A DNA stretch of 12,178 bases from Candidatus Heimdallarchaeota archaeon (GCA_015522385.1 WAMJ01000218.1:1-12178); one strand, 5' to 3'. Numbered from the stretch's first letter, positions 1 to 6,739 are shown. Notes: a model not told the origin generated them from the sequence alone. Numbers and translations: made by a program.

Positions 1-2
1 GG

Positions 3-167
3 ATTGAGGTCATGACTTTCGGAGCTGATCCCAGAGGGATACTGTACTTGGATGACGGTGAGACAAAGAAATATCGAAATAGCGATTTTGCACTATACAG
101 TCTTCCTGAACAACAGTTGCTCTATGGGAGAGAATCCTACAAGGATGTATTACCAAATAGTCGTTAA
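3..167 (+). CDS. C-terminal 54 residues of a truncated gene, possibly a GH31-type glycosidase tail
   Basis: An open frame enters from the left edge and stops with TAA at 165-167. The other two forward frames stop within the first 15 nt, so this is the only frame that can carry a gene here. The peptide contains an ILYLDDGET segment followed by a KKYRNSDFALY stretch. This resembles the LYEDDGE motif in the C-terminal beta domain of GH31 alpha-glucosidases, but the tail after the motif is shorter than I would expect for that family. The GH31 suggestion is therefore an inference from one short motif. That a real gene ends here is better supported, because the next promoter and gene follow directly. 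Confidence 0.45.
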   Translation: MEVMTFGADPRGILYLDDGETKKYRNSDFALYSLPEQQLLYGRESYKDVLPNSR

Positions 168-188
168 GGATTAATTTTCCCGATAGCG

Positions 189-194
189 TTATAA
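189..194 (+). promoter_or_regulatory. TATA-like box (TTATAA) of the FAD oxidoreductase gene
   Basis: TTATAA is centred about 25 nt upstream of the ATG at 217. That is the expected distance from an archaeal TATA box to the transcription start, so the transcript should begin at or next to the start codon (leaderless). No Shine-Dalgarno-like sequence precedes the ATG. Confidence 0.6.
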
Positions 195-216
195 CCCATT
201 TCAGTGACTTTATGAT

Positions 217-1587
217 ATGAAATCAGTCGCGGTTCTAGGAGGAGGGATTGCCGGTCTCACAGCAGCGAACTACCTCATCGATTCGGGCAAGTTCGAGGTC
301 ACTGTTCTCGAAAAGTCTACCCAAGTCGGAGGGAGGATGCAGGCTGTGGATATTGATGGCTTCAAGTACGACATCGGAGCAACTCTACTCACCCCTTACT
401 TCATGAAGTTCCTCGAGAAGACGTTCTCAATGAAATTGGACATTGTGGACGTCTTCTGGGACGTCGTGGCTACGGATAAGAGGGTACCTCTCAGGATTGA
501 CACCTCTCTCCTCGCCCTTGAGGACATGGAGAAGATCACTCACGAGAAGTGGTATGAGTACCTCTACTCTGTGATTCTCTTTGCTGGCTACTATCACGAT
601 ATGGACAAGATCACCGTTGAGAGCTTTCTCAAAGACATCGACATCAATAAGGAACTGCAGGTCTTCCTGACGGCAGGTGTGATTGATTCGGGGATAGCTT
701 CATCCATGGGTGAGGCATCTATCCTCGATCTTATGAAGTATGCTCACCACTTCAAATACCCAGTCGGATCTACGAGTGCGGTACCTGAGGCAATGGCCAA
801 GAGGCTTCGGGACAAGGGTGGTCGAGTTATCCTCAACGCGGATGTCGGTGAAATCAAGGCTGGGAAGAAGAACGTGAGTGTTGTATATAATGTCCAAGAA
901 TCCCCTGTCAAGGAGAGCTATGATTACGTCATATCGGCCATGGGTGTGAACCATACTTTAGGTGCTCTGAAAACCAAGAATAAGGTGATAAAAGAGGTGA
1001 GGAAGACCTTGCAAACTACCAAACCAACACTTCAGACAACCCATTTCATGTACCAATATTATGGTGATCCTAATGAGAGCTATATCGGTAGATCTCCTCT
1101 GAACAATTACTATCCACTAGACTCAATTGAGGAGGTGAACAGGAACATGGTCAATACATTGAATGGGAAGAACAAACCCTTCGGTTTCTACTCTCACTTC
1201 CCTGCACTTGTTGATCATTCCTTAATCGTGGATGGTGTGTACCCTCTCAACTTCATGATTGTGAGTAGCCCTGATCCCTCCGAGGGTGATATCAACGCAT
1301 TTAGGGAGTTCATTGAGGATCAATATAGTAAGTACTTCCTCACTGACTTTAAGGAAAAGGGGAAGTTGATCCATGTGGCTACTCCAAAGTCTTTTGTCAA
1401 TAACTACAACGACCCTGGCTACACTGCGAGTGTCGGCCCGTACCTCAATCACCCCACATTCCCTGCGAAACTCACAGATAGGCTTTATATGGCTGGAGCA
1501 GGAGTGGAGGTGAAGCTAGCTCCCTCCGTCATACAGGCCAGTGCCTCGGGCCTTAAAGTTGCACGGATGATACTTGAACTCCAATAA
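217..1587 (+). CDS. FAD-dependent oxidoreductase of the phytoene desaturase / amine oxidase superfamily
   Basis: The 456-residue protein starts with a Rossmann dinucleotide-binding motif, GGGIAG (residues 8-13). An acidic residue ends the second strand and a VGGRMQ segment follows (about 38-43), the typical GG-doublet region of CrtI, protoporphyrinogen oxidase and amine oxidase relatives. The C-terminus carries the matching FAD-closing region, LYMAGAGVE (from about 423) followed by the last helix. The length fits the family. No signal peptide or clear membrane segment is visible. Substrate cannot be read from sequence: desaturation or saturation of isoprenoids, amine oxidation or another redox step are all possible. 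The ATG is chosen because a TATA box lies about 25 nt upstream and the Rossmann motif begins at the usual distance from it. The last 35 nt overlap the end of the convergent membrane-protein gene. Confidence 0.85.
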   Translation: MKSVAVLGGGIAGLTAANYLIDSGKFEVTVLEKSTQVGGRMQAVDIDGFKYDIGATLLTPYFMKFLEKTFSMKLDIVDVFWDVVATDKRVPLRIDTSLLALEDMEKITHEKWYEYLYSVILFAGYYHDMDKITVESFLKDIDINKELQVFLTAGVIDSGIASSMGEASILDLMKYAHHFKYPVGSTSAVPEAMAKRLRDKGGRVILNADVGEIKAGKKNVSVVYNVQESPVKESYDYVISAMGVNHTLGALKTKNKVIKEVRKTLQTTKPTLQTTHFMYQYYGDPNESYIGRSPLNNYYPLDSIEEVNRNMVNTLNGKNKPFGFYSHFPALVDHSLIVDGVYPLNFMIVSSPDPSEGDINAFREFIEDQYSKYFLTDFKEKGKLIHVATPKSFVNNYNDPGYTASVGPYLNHPTFPAKLTDRLYMAGAGVEVKLAPSVIQASASGLKVARMILELQ

Positions 1588-2536
1588 TATTCTCAATAAG
1601 GGTCTTCAGATCTCTTCCCTTGCGGTACTTTGAGATCACAAGGTTGAACTGCGTCTGTAAGACGGTGCTTGAGTTAGAGACGATCATGAGAACGGTATCC
1701 TCATTTGAGTAATCGAGCAGAACCTCCTTGTCATTCGAAGCAATCAGGTAGGGCTGGGATTCGGACGCGATCATCTCCTTGAGGAAATTCCCAATATCTG
1801 AGATGAAGCCTCCGAAGTAGTCTTTATCCATGGAGCTAATCTCTCGATCTACTAGGGAAATAACCTGCTCTTCTCTTATGACTAAAATACTGGTTAACTC
1901 GTAATTACTGAGATAGCGGTACTCCTTGGAGAGATAGACCAGAGTGTGAATGACCAACATTGGGAAGAGGAAGATAAGGTAGAAGAGAAACGCTGGTACG
2001 GGAATCCAATAATTAACAATCGAGATTAATAGGCTGATAGCCATATGGGTATACCCTGAATATATAACACAATTGGGAACACACGCCATATCTTCGTATG
2101 TGGAATTTCGTGTGTAGTTCAGCTGAGAGTACGAAAGAGTTAAACTTTGGACTGTACCTATGAAGAATACAAGGGGTGAGATGACTAATTCACTACTACC
2201 TAGAGAATTGTCTCCGAAAATTAAAACCGCGAAGAATACCATGCCTCCGAGAAAGCCTGACAATTCCATGGATCTCTCTCCCCATCCCGTTTGCCCTATG
2301 TAGTACTGTAGGAAGATTGTACTCAGTGGAAGCAGAGAAACGCTGATCATGAATAATAGTGGATTCCTGCCTATTGTATGAATCGTATATAACACTAGAG
2401 ACATAATCATCCCTAAGGTTCCTACAATGATCGGGTACATCCATCTAATGAAGTAGGATTTGAATTTGCTCTGGACCAGTCCAGTCGTAAGAACCGAGAT
2501 GACCAAGAATATCCATGACACTACCTGATCTATCAC
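1553..2536 (-). CDS. Seven-TM membrane protein with C-terminal longin/roadblock-like domain (second gene of pair)
   Basis: This 327-residue protein has about seven hydrophobic segments (roughly 5-22, 33-52, 58-80, 93-108, 117-135, 160-177, 180-202), then a soluble C-terminal domain of about 110 residues. In that domain a strand (SILVIREEQVISLV) is followed by DKDYFGGFISDIGNFLKEM. This D-x(4)-GG-F-I-x-x-I-x-x-F-x-x-E arrangement resembles the first helix of small longin/roadblock-like modules common in archaea. More alternating strands and a helix follow. The gene starts with GTG overlapping the upstream stop (GTGA) and has a GGAGGT ribosome-binding site 6 nt upstream, so it is probably translationally coupled to its neighbour of identical architecture. 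Likely role is a membrane sensor or anchor for a regulatory module; this is inference. Ligand and partner are unknown. Confidence 0.75.
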   Translation of the reverse strand: MIDQVVSWIFLVISVLTTGLVQSKFKSYFIRWMYPIIVGTLGMIMSLVLYTIHTIGRNPLLFMISVSLLPLSTIFLQYYIGQTGWGERSMELSGFLGGMVFFAVLIFGDNSLGSSELVISPLVFFIGTVQSLTLSYSQLNYTRNSTYEDMACVPNCVIYSGYTHMAISLLISIVNYWIPVPAFLFYLIFLFPMLVIHTLVYLSKEYRYLSNYELTSILVIREEQVISLVDREISSMDKDYFGGFISDIGNFLKEMIASESQPYLIASNDKEVLLDYSNEDTVLMIVSNSSTVLQTQFNLVISKYRKGRDLKTLIENIIGVQVSSVQL

Positions 2537-3633
2537 TTCGTGACCTCCATGACCTCTGTCATTGTCAATTCCAGAACTTCTGGAAGAGTACCCCTCAACT
2601 CCAAAGAATCTGGGGACATAAAATTCGCTCTCTGGATGAGTCCAGCACTTACCTCAGAGAGGATAATCTTTGACTGGATATTCTCGACTTGACTAATCAG
2701 GGCAAAGATGTAGTCATGGTAAGAATTTACTAAGACCACCTTGTCTTTCATCTTGATCAAACACAAATCGGTTTCTGATCTCAGTTGATCCCTGAAGATG
2801 GTATTAAATATCCGGATACCACTCGAAAAGAGGAAAAAGTCGAATATCTCTTCATAGCTCTTGATTGCCACCGGTATCCCTGATGGATCGACTACTATGA
2901 ATGCCCATATCTTTTGTGATGCAAGGACAGAGCTCACAGGGCGTATTCCATAGACATATCCGTAAAATGCGGCAACGATACTTCCAAAAAGGATGAACCC
3001 TGTCGAATCCTTGGCATCAGCAACAGCAGTACTTGAGTTCAATGTTTGATTTAGGATTACGTAGGCTGTGACAAATAGAACGATGGCAATAATAATCTGG
3101 GGGGAAATCATGCTGTTCTCTGAGTCACGCCTATAGAACGATTCAAAGAATTTGGTGACGATAAGACCTCTAATAACCCAGATCGCACCCCAACCTGATT
3201 GAATTAGTAGGAAGATGTATGCAGTACCTGATATTGAATCAAACCAATATCCTGTATTGGGGTCATAATATACTGAGACGAAGTCGGTAAAGAGGATAAA
3301 ATACACGTTGAAGCCAAAGAGGGCGATAAAGAGGTAGTGGTGAAATGGCCGCCTCGTCGATGTGCTAACGAATGGGACATTGAAGAGGTACTCCGCTAAA
3401 TAGTTCACAATTATACCAATAGTGGCGATTTTCAAGAATATCAATGCAATGATCTCATTCGGAGCAATTCTTACAAGAATCGTGAAGAAAGCCCATGTCA
3501 GAAATCCAAGAAAGAGGACATGCATCCATGTCTGTACAGAGTGTGGTTTTCCTTTATACTGCCTGATTACAAGAATATAACTGAGGACTCCGACAATAAA
3601 GGTTACTAGCGGAATTAGAACCTCAGTTTCCAT
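2533..3633 (-). CDS. Seven-TM (HisKA_7TM-like) membrane protein with C-terminal longin/roadblock-like domain
   Basis: The protein has 366 residues from the chosen ATG. Seven hydrophobic segments lie at about 4-24, 36-56, 62-84, 98-116, 135-156, 179-196 and 210-229, with a conserved-looking W in the second. This resembles the seven-TM sensor half found on some histidine kinases and diguanylate cyclases, but no kinase or GGDEF domain follows. Instead residues about 242-330 form a strand (WAFIVVDPSGIPVAI), a helix containing FFLFSSGIRIFNTIF, and further strands. The same plan appears in the overlapping downstream gene, so the two look like divergent paralogues. A TTG nine bases upstream also opens the frame, but the TATA box at 3655-3660 sits only about 15 nt from it and 24-25 nt from the ATG, so the ATG is preferred (leaderless). 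Function is inferred only: membrane sensing coupled to a cytosolic interaction module. Confidence 0.75.
   Translation of the reverse strand: METEVLIPLVTFIVGVLSYILVIRQYKGKPHSVQTWMHVLFLGFLTWAFFTILVRIAPNEIIALIFLKIATIGIIVNYLAEYLFNVPFVSTSTRRPFHHYLFIALFGFNVYFILFTDFVSVYYDPNTGYWFDSISGTAYIFLLIQSGWGAIWVIRGLIVTKFFESFYRRDSENSMISPQIIIAIVLFVTAYVILNQTLNSSTAVADAKDSTGFILFGSIVAAFYGYVYGIRPVSSVLASQKIWAFIVVDPSGIPVAIKSYEEIFDFFLFSSGIRIFNTIFRDQLRSETDLCLIKMKDKVVLVNSYHDYIFALISQVENIQSKIILSEVSAGLIQRANFMSPDSLELRGTLPEVLELTMTEVMEVTK
2543..2548 (-). promoter_or_regulatory. Shine-Dalgarno site GGAGGT for the second 7TM gene
   Basis: On the minus strand GGAGGT ends 6 nt before the GTG at 2536. It supports that weak-looking GTG as the real start despite the overlap with the upstream gene. 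Confidence 0.7.
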
Positions 3634-3654
3634 AATAGACAATACTAATTGTTA

Positions 3655-3660
3655 TTTATA
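3655..3660 (-). promoter_or_regulatory. TATA box (TATAAA) of the 7TM gene pair
   Basis: The minus strand reads CTTATAAAT around this position. The box centre is about 24-25 nt upstream of the ATG at 3633, so it decides between that ATG and the upstream TTG. It lies in the short gap after cmk and gives the pair its own promoter. Confidence 0.65.
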
Positions 3661-3687
3661 AGATTATATCTTAGAATTTATAGAATC

Positions 3688-4245
3688 TTACTTATCATAT
3701 TTCTTGGAGAATGTAATAATCTCCTTCACAAGATTGTAAACATACTCCTTAGACAATGTATCCGAGCTTATGATTATGTCGTAGACACTCATGTCGTCAA
3801 TGTCAATTCCATAGAGGGATGAAAATCGTTCACGCTCCATTTGTTCCCGGATGAGTGTTTCCTTTTTGGCCTCCTCTACAGTCACTCCATCACGTTTTGC
3901 TACCCGCTTCCACCTTACCTCTGGAGATGCAGTTATACAGATCTTCAGTATCTTGGGAGAATCTGGGTCGGTATTCTTAGGAGTGAAGTGGGCTGCTAAT
4001 TGTGCGTCGACTACAGTATTATCGATTTTTCCCTCAGCCTTGGTTCTCTCGTCAATCTCTAGGTCGATGTTAGGAAGATCCTTGGCCTTGACTGAGAACT
4101 CCTCGAGGGAGTACCCTCTCTCCTTAGCAATTTGTCTGAAGATATTTCCTGCTGAAATAAAATTCATTCCTAGTTCTGCAGCAACCTGACGAGCAACAGA
4201 TGATTTACCGGATCCGTGCGGTCCACCGATTGCGATGATAACGAT
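3688..4245 (-). CDS. cmk: Archaeal (d)CMP kinase (cytidylate kinase) with an apparent AUC start
   Basis: This kinase transfers phosphate from ATP to CMP or dCMP in the cytosol. With the start placed at 4245 it has 185 residues, normal for archaeal cmk. It opens MVIIAIGGPHGSGKSS, with the Walker A motif GPHGSGKS at residues 8-15. It then shows the NMP-binding NIDLEIDERTK segment, a VVDAQLA segment in the place of the usual EGRLAG, the ASPEVRWKRVAKRDG arginine-rich lid region, and YGIDIDDMSVYDIIISSD near the end. No ATG, GTG or TTG lies in frame before the Walker A motif. The frame is closed by TGA at 4254-4252, and the first ATG (4167) would delete the P-loop. ATC at 4245 lies 6 nt after GGGTGA; ATT at 4251 is the alternative. 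Either this is a true non-canonical start or one base is wrong. It follows L34e by 14 nt and is probably cotranscribed with it. Confidence 0.9.
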   Translation of the reverse strand: MVIIAIGGPHGSGKSSVARQVAAELGMNFISAGNIFRQIAKERGYSLEEFSVKAKDLPNIDLEIDERTKAEGKIDNTVVDAQLAAHFTPKNTDPDSPKILKICITASPEVRWKRVAKRDGVTVEEAKKETLIREQMERERFSSLYGIDIDDMSVYDIIISSDTLSKEYVYNLVKEIITFSKKYDK

Positions 4246-4251
4246 GGTAAT

Positions 4252-4257
4252 TCACCC
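4252..4257 (-). promoter_or_regulatory. Shine-Dalgarno site GGGTGA in front of cmk
   Basis: On the minus strand GGGTGA complements the archaeal 16S 3' end (UCACC core). It ends 6 nt before the ATC at 4245, which makes that codon the best candidate start. It would touch the ATT at 4251 directly, which argues against ATT. Its TGA is also the in-frame stop that excludes any upstream start. Confidence 0.6.
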
Positions 4258-4259
4258 TT

Positions 4260-4520
4260 TTAGCTTCTGGTAGCAACAATGATTCTTCTTCTGGTGCAGG
4301 GTGAGCAGAGATTTCCTCCGAACACTCGGGAGGGTTTTCTCTCGCTCTTCTTCATTTTCCTGACTTGTGACCGAACGCCTTTGGCTACACCTGTGAGTGG
4401 CTTCTTGCACTCTGCACACTTGGGGTGACCTGCGACCTTCCTAGGTCTGTAGATAGTGATCTTACCAGATACAGTTTTCCTGTATTTTCTCTTCCCGGAT
4501 CTTAGTGTTGGTCTTACCAT
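4260..4520 (-). CDS. rpl34e: Large-subunit ribosomal protein eL34 (L34e)
   Basis: This small basic protein of the 50S subunit has 86 residues. It carries two CxxC pairs (C35/C38 in KCAECKKPL, C72/C75 in LCSPC), forming the zinc-ribbon site of archaeal and eukaryotic L34e. The N-terminal RPTLRSGKRKYRK and the RKPSRVFGGNLC segment are characteristic. A GTG at 4529 also opens the frame, but the ATG at 4520 gives the standard family start and has a GTGAT element just upstream. Its promoter lies about 50 nt upstream, so this gene, unlike most in the window, should have a short 5' leader. It precedes cmk by 14 nt and follows the DUF106 gene, an arrangement seen in many archaea. Confidence 0.95.
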   Translation of the reverse strand: MVRPTLRSGKRKYRKTVSGKITIYRPRKVAGHPKCAECKKPLTGVAKGVRSQVRKMKKSERKPSRVFGGNLCSPCTRRRIIVATRS

Positions 4521-4564
4521 AATTATCACACTGATTTAGCTATAGTTTCGCGAATACTCCTCTG

Positions 4565-4573
4565 TATTTATAG
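4565..4573 (-). promoter_or_regulatory. TATA box (CTATAAATA) of the L34e-cmk operon
   Basis: The minus strand reads CCTATAAATACAG here, a near-consensus archaeal TATA box. Transcription should start near 4543, giving a leader of about 23 nt before the ATG at 4520. It sits in the 78-nt gap between DUF106 and L34e, so the ribosomal gene is not dependent on read-through. Confidence 0.65.
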
Positions 4574-4598
4574 GATTAGGTAGATGTCGATTGAACTA

Positions 4599-6020
4599 CT
4601 ACTGCTGGAATGGATTTTCAGGTCTTGCGCCCTGTAGGTTGATACCAAAGATTTTCTGTATCAGGGTGGAGGAAACGATTGCTGACAGGAAGTACATGAA
4701 CCCGAAACCAACTGCACTCAGCTCGGTGAGGGAGATGTATCTTGATACCCATCCACCAAATAGGGGAAACCAACTTGGGATCTGGAATGGGAAGACAGCT
4801 ACAACCCCTCCCCTGTCGGGAGTCAGATTGAGATACCTATCTCCGATTGAGCCCCTCAAGGTGGTAAAGATGGCAATGAATGGAAGACTCAGGAAGAGCT
4901 GCGGGAGCATTCTCTTCATCATTATCTTCTGCTGGAGTTCAGTTATTCTCTTATCCTTTGATTGGACTTTAGCCCAGAGAAGCTTATCTGCAGTATCCCT
5001 CGCCTTATTCTTCAATTTGTTATGGCGATTGATCTGTTTCTGGAACTTGTTCAATTCTTCCATGTCTACGAGTTTCCTCGTCACGAAAGCTGATAGCAGA
5101 GAGGTGAAAATTGAGATGATGACAAGAAAGAAGGCTGCTATTGGTGGATGTGTGATTGCAGATCCTTTCACGAGGTTGACAAACCATGCATTGTACCAAT
5201 CCGCGGATCGGTCTTTGTTCGCCTTCACGTTGGTCGCGAAATACAGATATGTCTTCCCATCACCAGAGTAGCTGTTTAGGAACACTACAACCACTGACAG
5301 CTTAACAGATGACGTGGCATTGTACCTAAGATATCCTCCATCACCCGAGAAGCTCGCGAAATCTGCTATATTCTCGGGAACTGATCCGTTCATAAATGAA
5401 GGATACGAATTTACAAGGGTAGTGACAAACTCTTGATCAATTTTGCTCCTGTTGTCGTCGATGAAAAGCATCAGGTCCGAATCGGAGGAGGACGCAAACA
5501 TCTCCACAGGTTTTCCTGCTTCATAGGTCATTGAGTAGACTGCGTACCTCATGGTATTGTTATCGGATACTGTGACCTCATTTCCGTGGAGATACTCGAA
5601 CGTTCTCTCACCGAATCTTGTGAATTCGGCTCTATCAATTGGGGTTCCAGACAGAAAGAAAGTACCCTCTATTGCATTACCGAAGAGGACCTCGGGAGAG
5701 TAGACCAACAGGTAGAGCCCCTCCATGTCCCCGGAATAAGATAGTTTGTCATTCCCTGGTTGGTTAGAGTAGGCGATGATATAGGAATAGTTCTGTAGCT
5801 GTACACTTGACCTCACTCCTTGAAGTAACATATCGTAGTTATTCGTCGAGACAACTGCCATGTCGTACTCGACGCTACTTGTAAGATTAAGATCCACAGA
5901 AATGGAGCTGAGGGTGGGATCAATGATGTACAGTCTCATACCTACAAAATCATCCGTCGCTCCTTGAGCGACTACTGGAAGAAGTAAGAGAAGCGACAGG
6001 AATGCGTACCGTCTACTCAT
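4599..6020 (-). CDS. DUF106 (EMC3/TMCO1/Oxa1-superfamily) insertase-like protein with signal peptide and large ectodomain
   Basis: The protein has 473 residues. The C-terminal third (about 290-465) is a clear DUF106 domain: a membrane segment (about 293-313), a highly charged coiled-coil-like hairpin (about 316-370, rich in K, E, Q), a second segment (371-388), a loop with a WFPLFGGW-like region (about 417-424), and a last segment (438-456). Archaeal DUF106 proteins belong to the YidC/Oxa1/Get1/EMC3 superfamily of membrane insertases. Unusually, residues 1-22 form a signal peptide (positively charged start, poly-Leu core, AQGA) and about 25-290 form a soluble extracytoplasmic domain with several N-glycosylation sequons (NLT, NYS, NNT, NGS, NAT). 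I do not recognise the ectodomain. The ATG at 6020 is preferred over a TTG nine bases upstream because of the promoter box about 27 nt before it. The gene lies just upstream of the L34e-cmk operon, as usual for this family. Confidence 0.85.
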   Translation of the reverse strand: MSRRYAFLSLLLLLPVVAQGATDDFVGMRLYIIDPTLSSISVDLNLTSSVEYDMAVVSTNNYDMLLQGVRSSVQLQNYSYIIAYSNQPGNDKLSYSGDMEGLYLLVYSPEVLFGNAIEGTFFLSGTPIDRAEFTRFGERTFEYLHGNEVTVSDNNTMRYAVYSMTYEAGKPVEMFASSSDSDLMLFIDDNRSKIDQEFVTTLVNSYPSFMNGSVPENIADFASFSGDGGYLRYNATSSVKLSVVVVFLNSYSGDGKTYLYFATNVKANKDRSADWYNAWFVNLVKGSAITHPPIAAFFLVIISIFTSLLSAFVTRKLVDMEELNKFQKQINRHNKLKNKARDTADKLLWAKVQSKDKRITELQQKIMMKRMLPQLFLSLPFIAIFTTLRGSIGDRYLNLTPDRGGVVAVFPFQIPSWFPLFGGWVSRYISLTELSAVGFGFMYFLSAIVSSTLIQKIFGINLQGARPENPFQQ

Positions 6021-6043
6021 TGAACCCAAATTTACTCGCTGGT

Positions 6044-6051
6044 TTAATTAA
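6044..6051 (-). promoter_or_regulatory. TATA-like box (TTAATTAA) for the DUF106 gene, overlapping the upstream stop codon
   Basis: The palindrome TTAATTAA is centred about 27 nt before the ATG at 6020 and includes the TAA stop of the methyltransferase gene. It suggests that DUF106 is separately transcribed as a leaderless mRNA even though only 23 nt separate the two genes. Confidence 0.45.
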
Positions 6052-6715
6052 GTAACGAATGATTCCTACACCGCGACAAGACATTGACGAGGAAGTTATC
6101 TGCCTTGGACTTCCCCCCCATGGTACTGATTGAATAGTCAAGGTTACCAAGGATGGTTATGAGTTCACGGCGACTGAAATAGTGGTAGAAGCGGTGGGTC
6201 AGAACATTCCCCCTCGAGTCCTTCCATGGGCGTTCATGATCAACAAATTTCCATGGATCACCTCCAGTTCTTATCTCCTGAAATATCTTCCTAGCATTGG
6301 ATTCCCTCCATTTTCGCCATACCGTGAAGACTAGAGTACCGTCGAGGATGCGGACCATCTCGTGAACCGCTGATCTCCGCTCCTCATTGCTTCTGAGGTG
6401 GTGCACCACAGCGATTGAGAGGACCTCCTCTGCTGCGCACTTCCTGAACGGTAGGTTGGGGAGACTCCCTTCGATCCTCTGGTGATCGTGTCCCCCCACA
6501 TAATCCTCAAGGAGAGCGCGGGTGATATCAAGGGCGATGACAAGCGTTCTGGAGCATTTCTGTAGGTTCCTTCCATTCCCTCCTCCCACATCGATGAGAA
6601 TACCTGATCTCTCCTCGCTCAGGGACGGCAGTTCCCTCAGGAGGTCTATCCAAGGATGCTGTTTCTTCGAGGAGTATGATGCCCTGATATTCTCATAAGC
6701 GTCTTGGATTCTCAC
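6044..6715 (-). CDS. Trm9/ALKBH8-like class I SAM methyltransferase (probable tRNA wobble uridine methyltransferase)
   Basis: This 223-residue cytosolic protein has a Rossmann methyltransferase fold. Motif I is LIDVGGGNGRNL (about 40-51), motif II has ALDIT (61-65), and the post-motif segment IAVVHHLRSNEERR (101-114) closely resembles the AVIHH(L/F)-S-T-EERR signature of Trm9 and the ALKBH8 methyltransferase domain. The later ERPWK, RFYHYFSRREL (175-185) and KADNFLV (204-210) also match that family's VPWK, RYYHLF and DNW elements. Family members methylate cm5U34 to mcm5U34 in tRNA, downstream of Elp3. The archaeal substrate is inferred. Start is GTG at 6715, with TTATAA centred about 27 nt upstream (leaderless). 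The gene is divergent from the amidohydrolase and sits upstream of translation-related genes. Confidence 0.75.
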   Translation of the reverse strand: MRIQDAYENIRASYSSKKQHPWIDLLRELPSLSEERSGILIDVGGGNGRNLQKCSRTLVIALDITRALLEDYVGGHDHQRIEGSLPNLPFRKCAAEEVLSIAVVHHLRSNEERRSAVHEMVRILDGTLVFTVWRKWRESNARKIFQEIRTGGDPWKFVDHERPWKDSRGNVLTHRFYHYFSRRELITILGNLDYSISTMGGKSKADNFLVNVLSRCRNHSLLN

Positions 6716-6739
6716 TGTAGAAATCTCCAGAAGCCGATG

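Noticed and set aside
212..220. Minimal upstream reading frame ATG-ATA-TGA overlapping the FAD oxidoreductase start
   Set aside because: The TATA-box distance puts the transcript start at or after it, so it is probably not in the mRNA; overlap by chance is likely.
3634..3642. TTG start nine bases upstream for the first 7TM gene
   Set aside because: The TATA box would be only about 15 nt from this codon, so it would not be transcribed; the ATG at 3633 fits.
3851..4189. 112-residue plus-strand open frame
   Set aside because: Antisense to cmk, whose catalytic motifs are explicit. It has no promoter or ribosome-binding site of its own.
4591..5271. 226-residue plus-strand open frame
   Set aside because: It lies entirely antisense to the DUF106 gene, whose motifs and family are clear. 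The peptide has no recognisable domain and looks like a mirror of the hydrophobic coding sequence.
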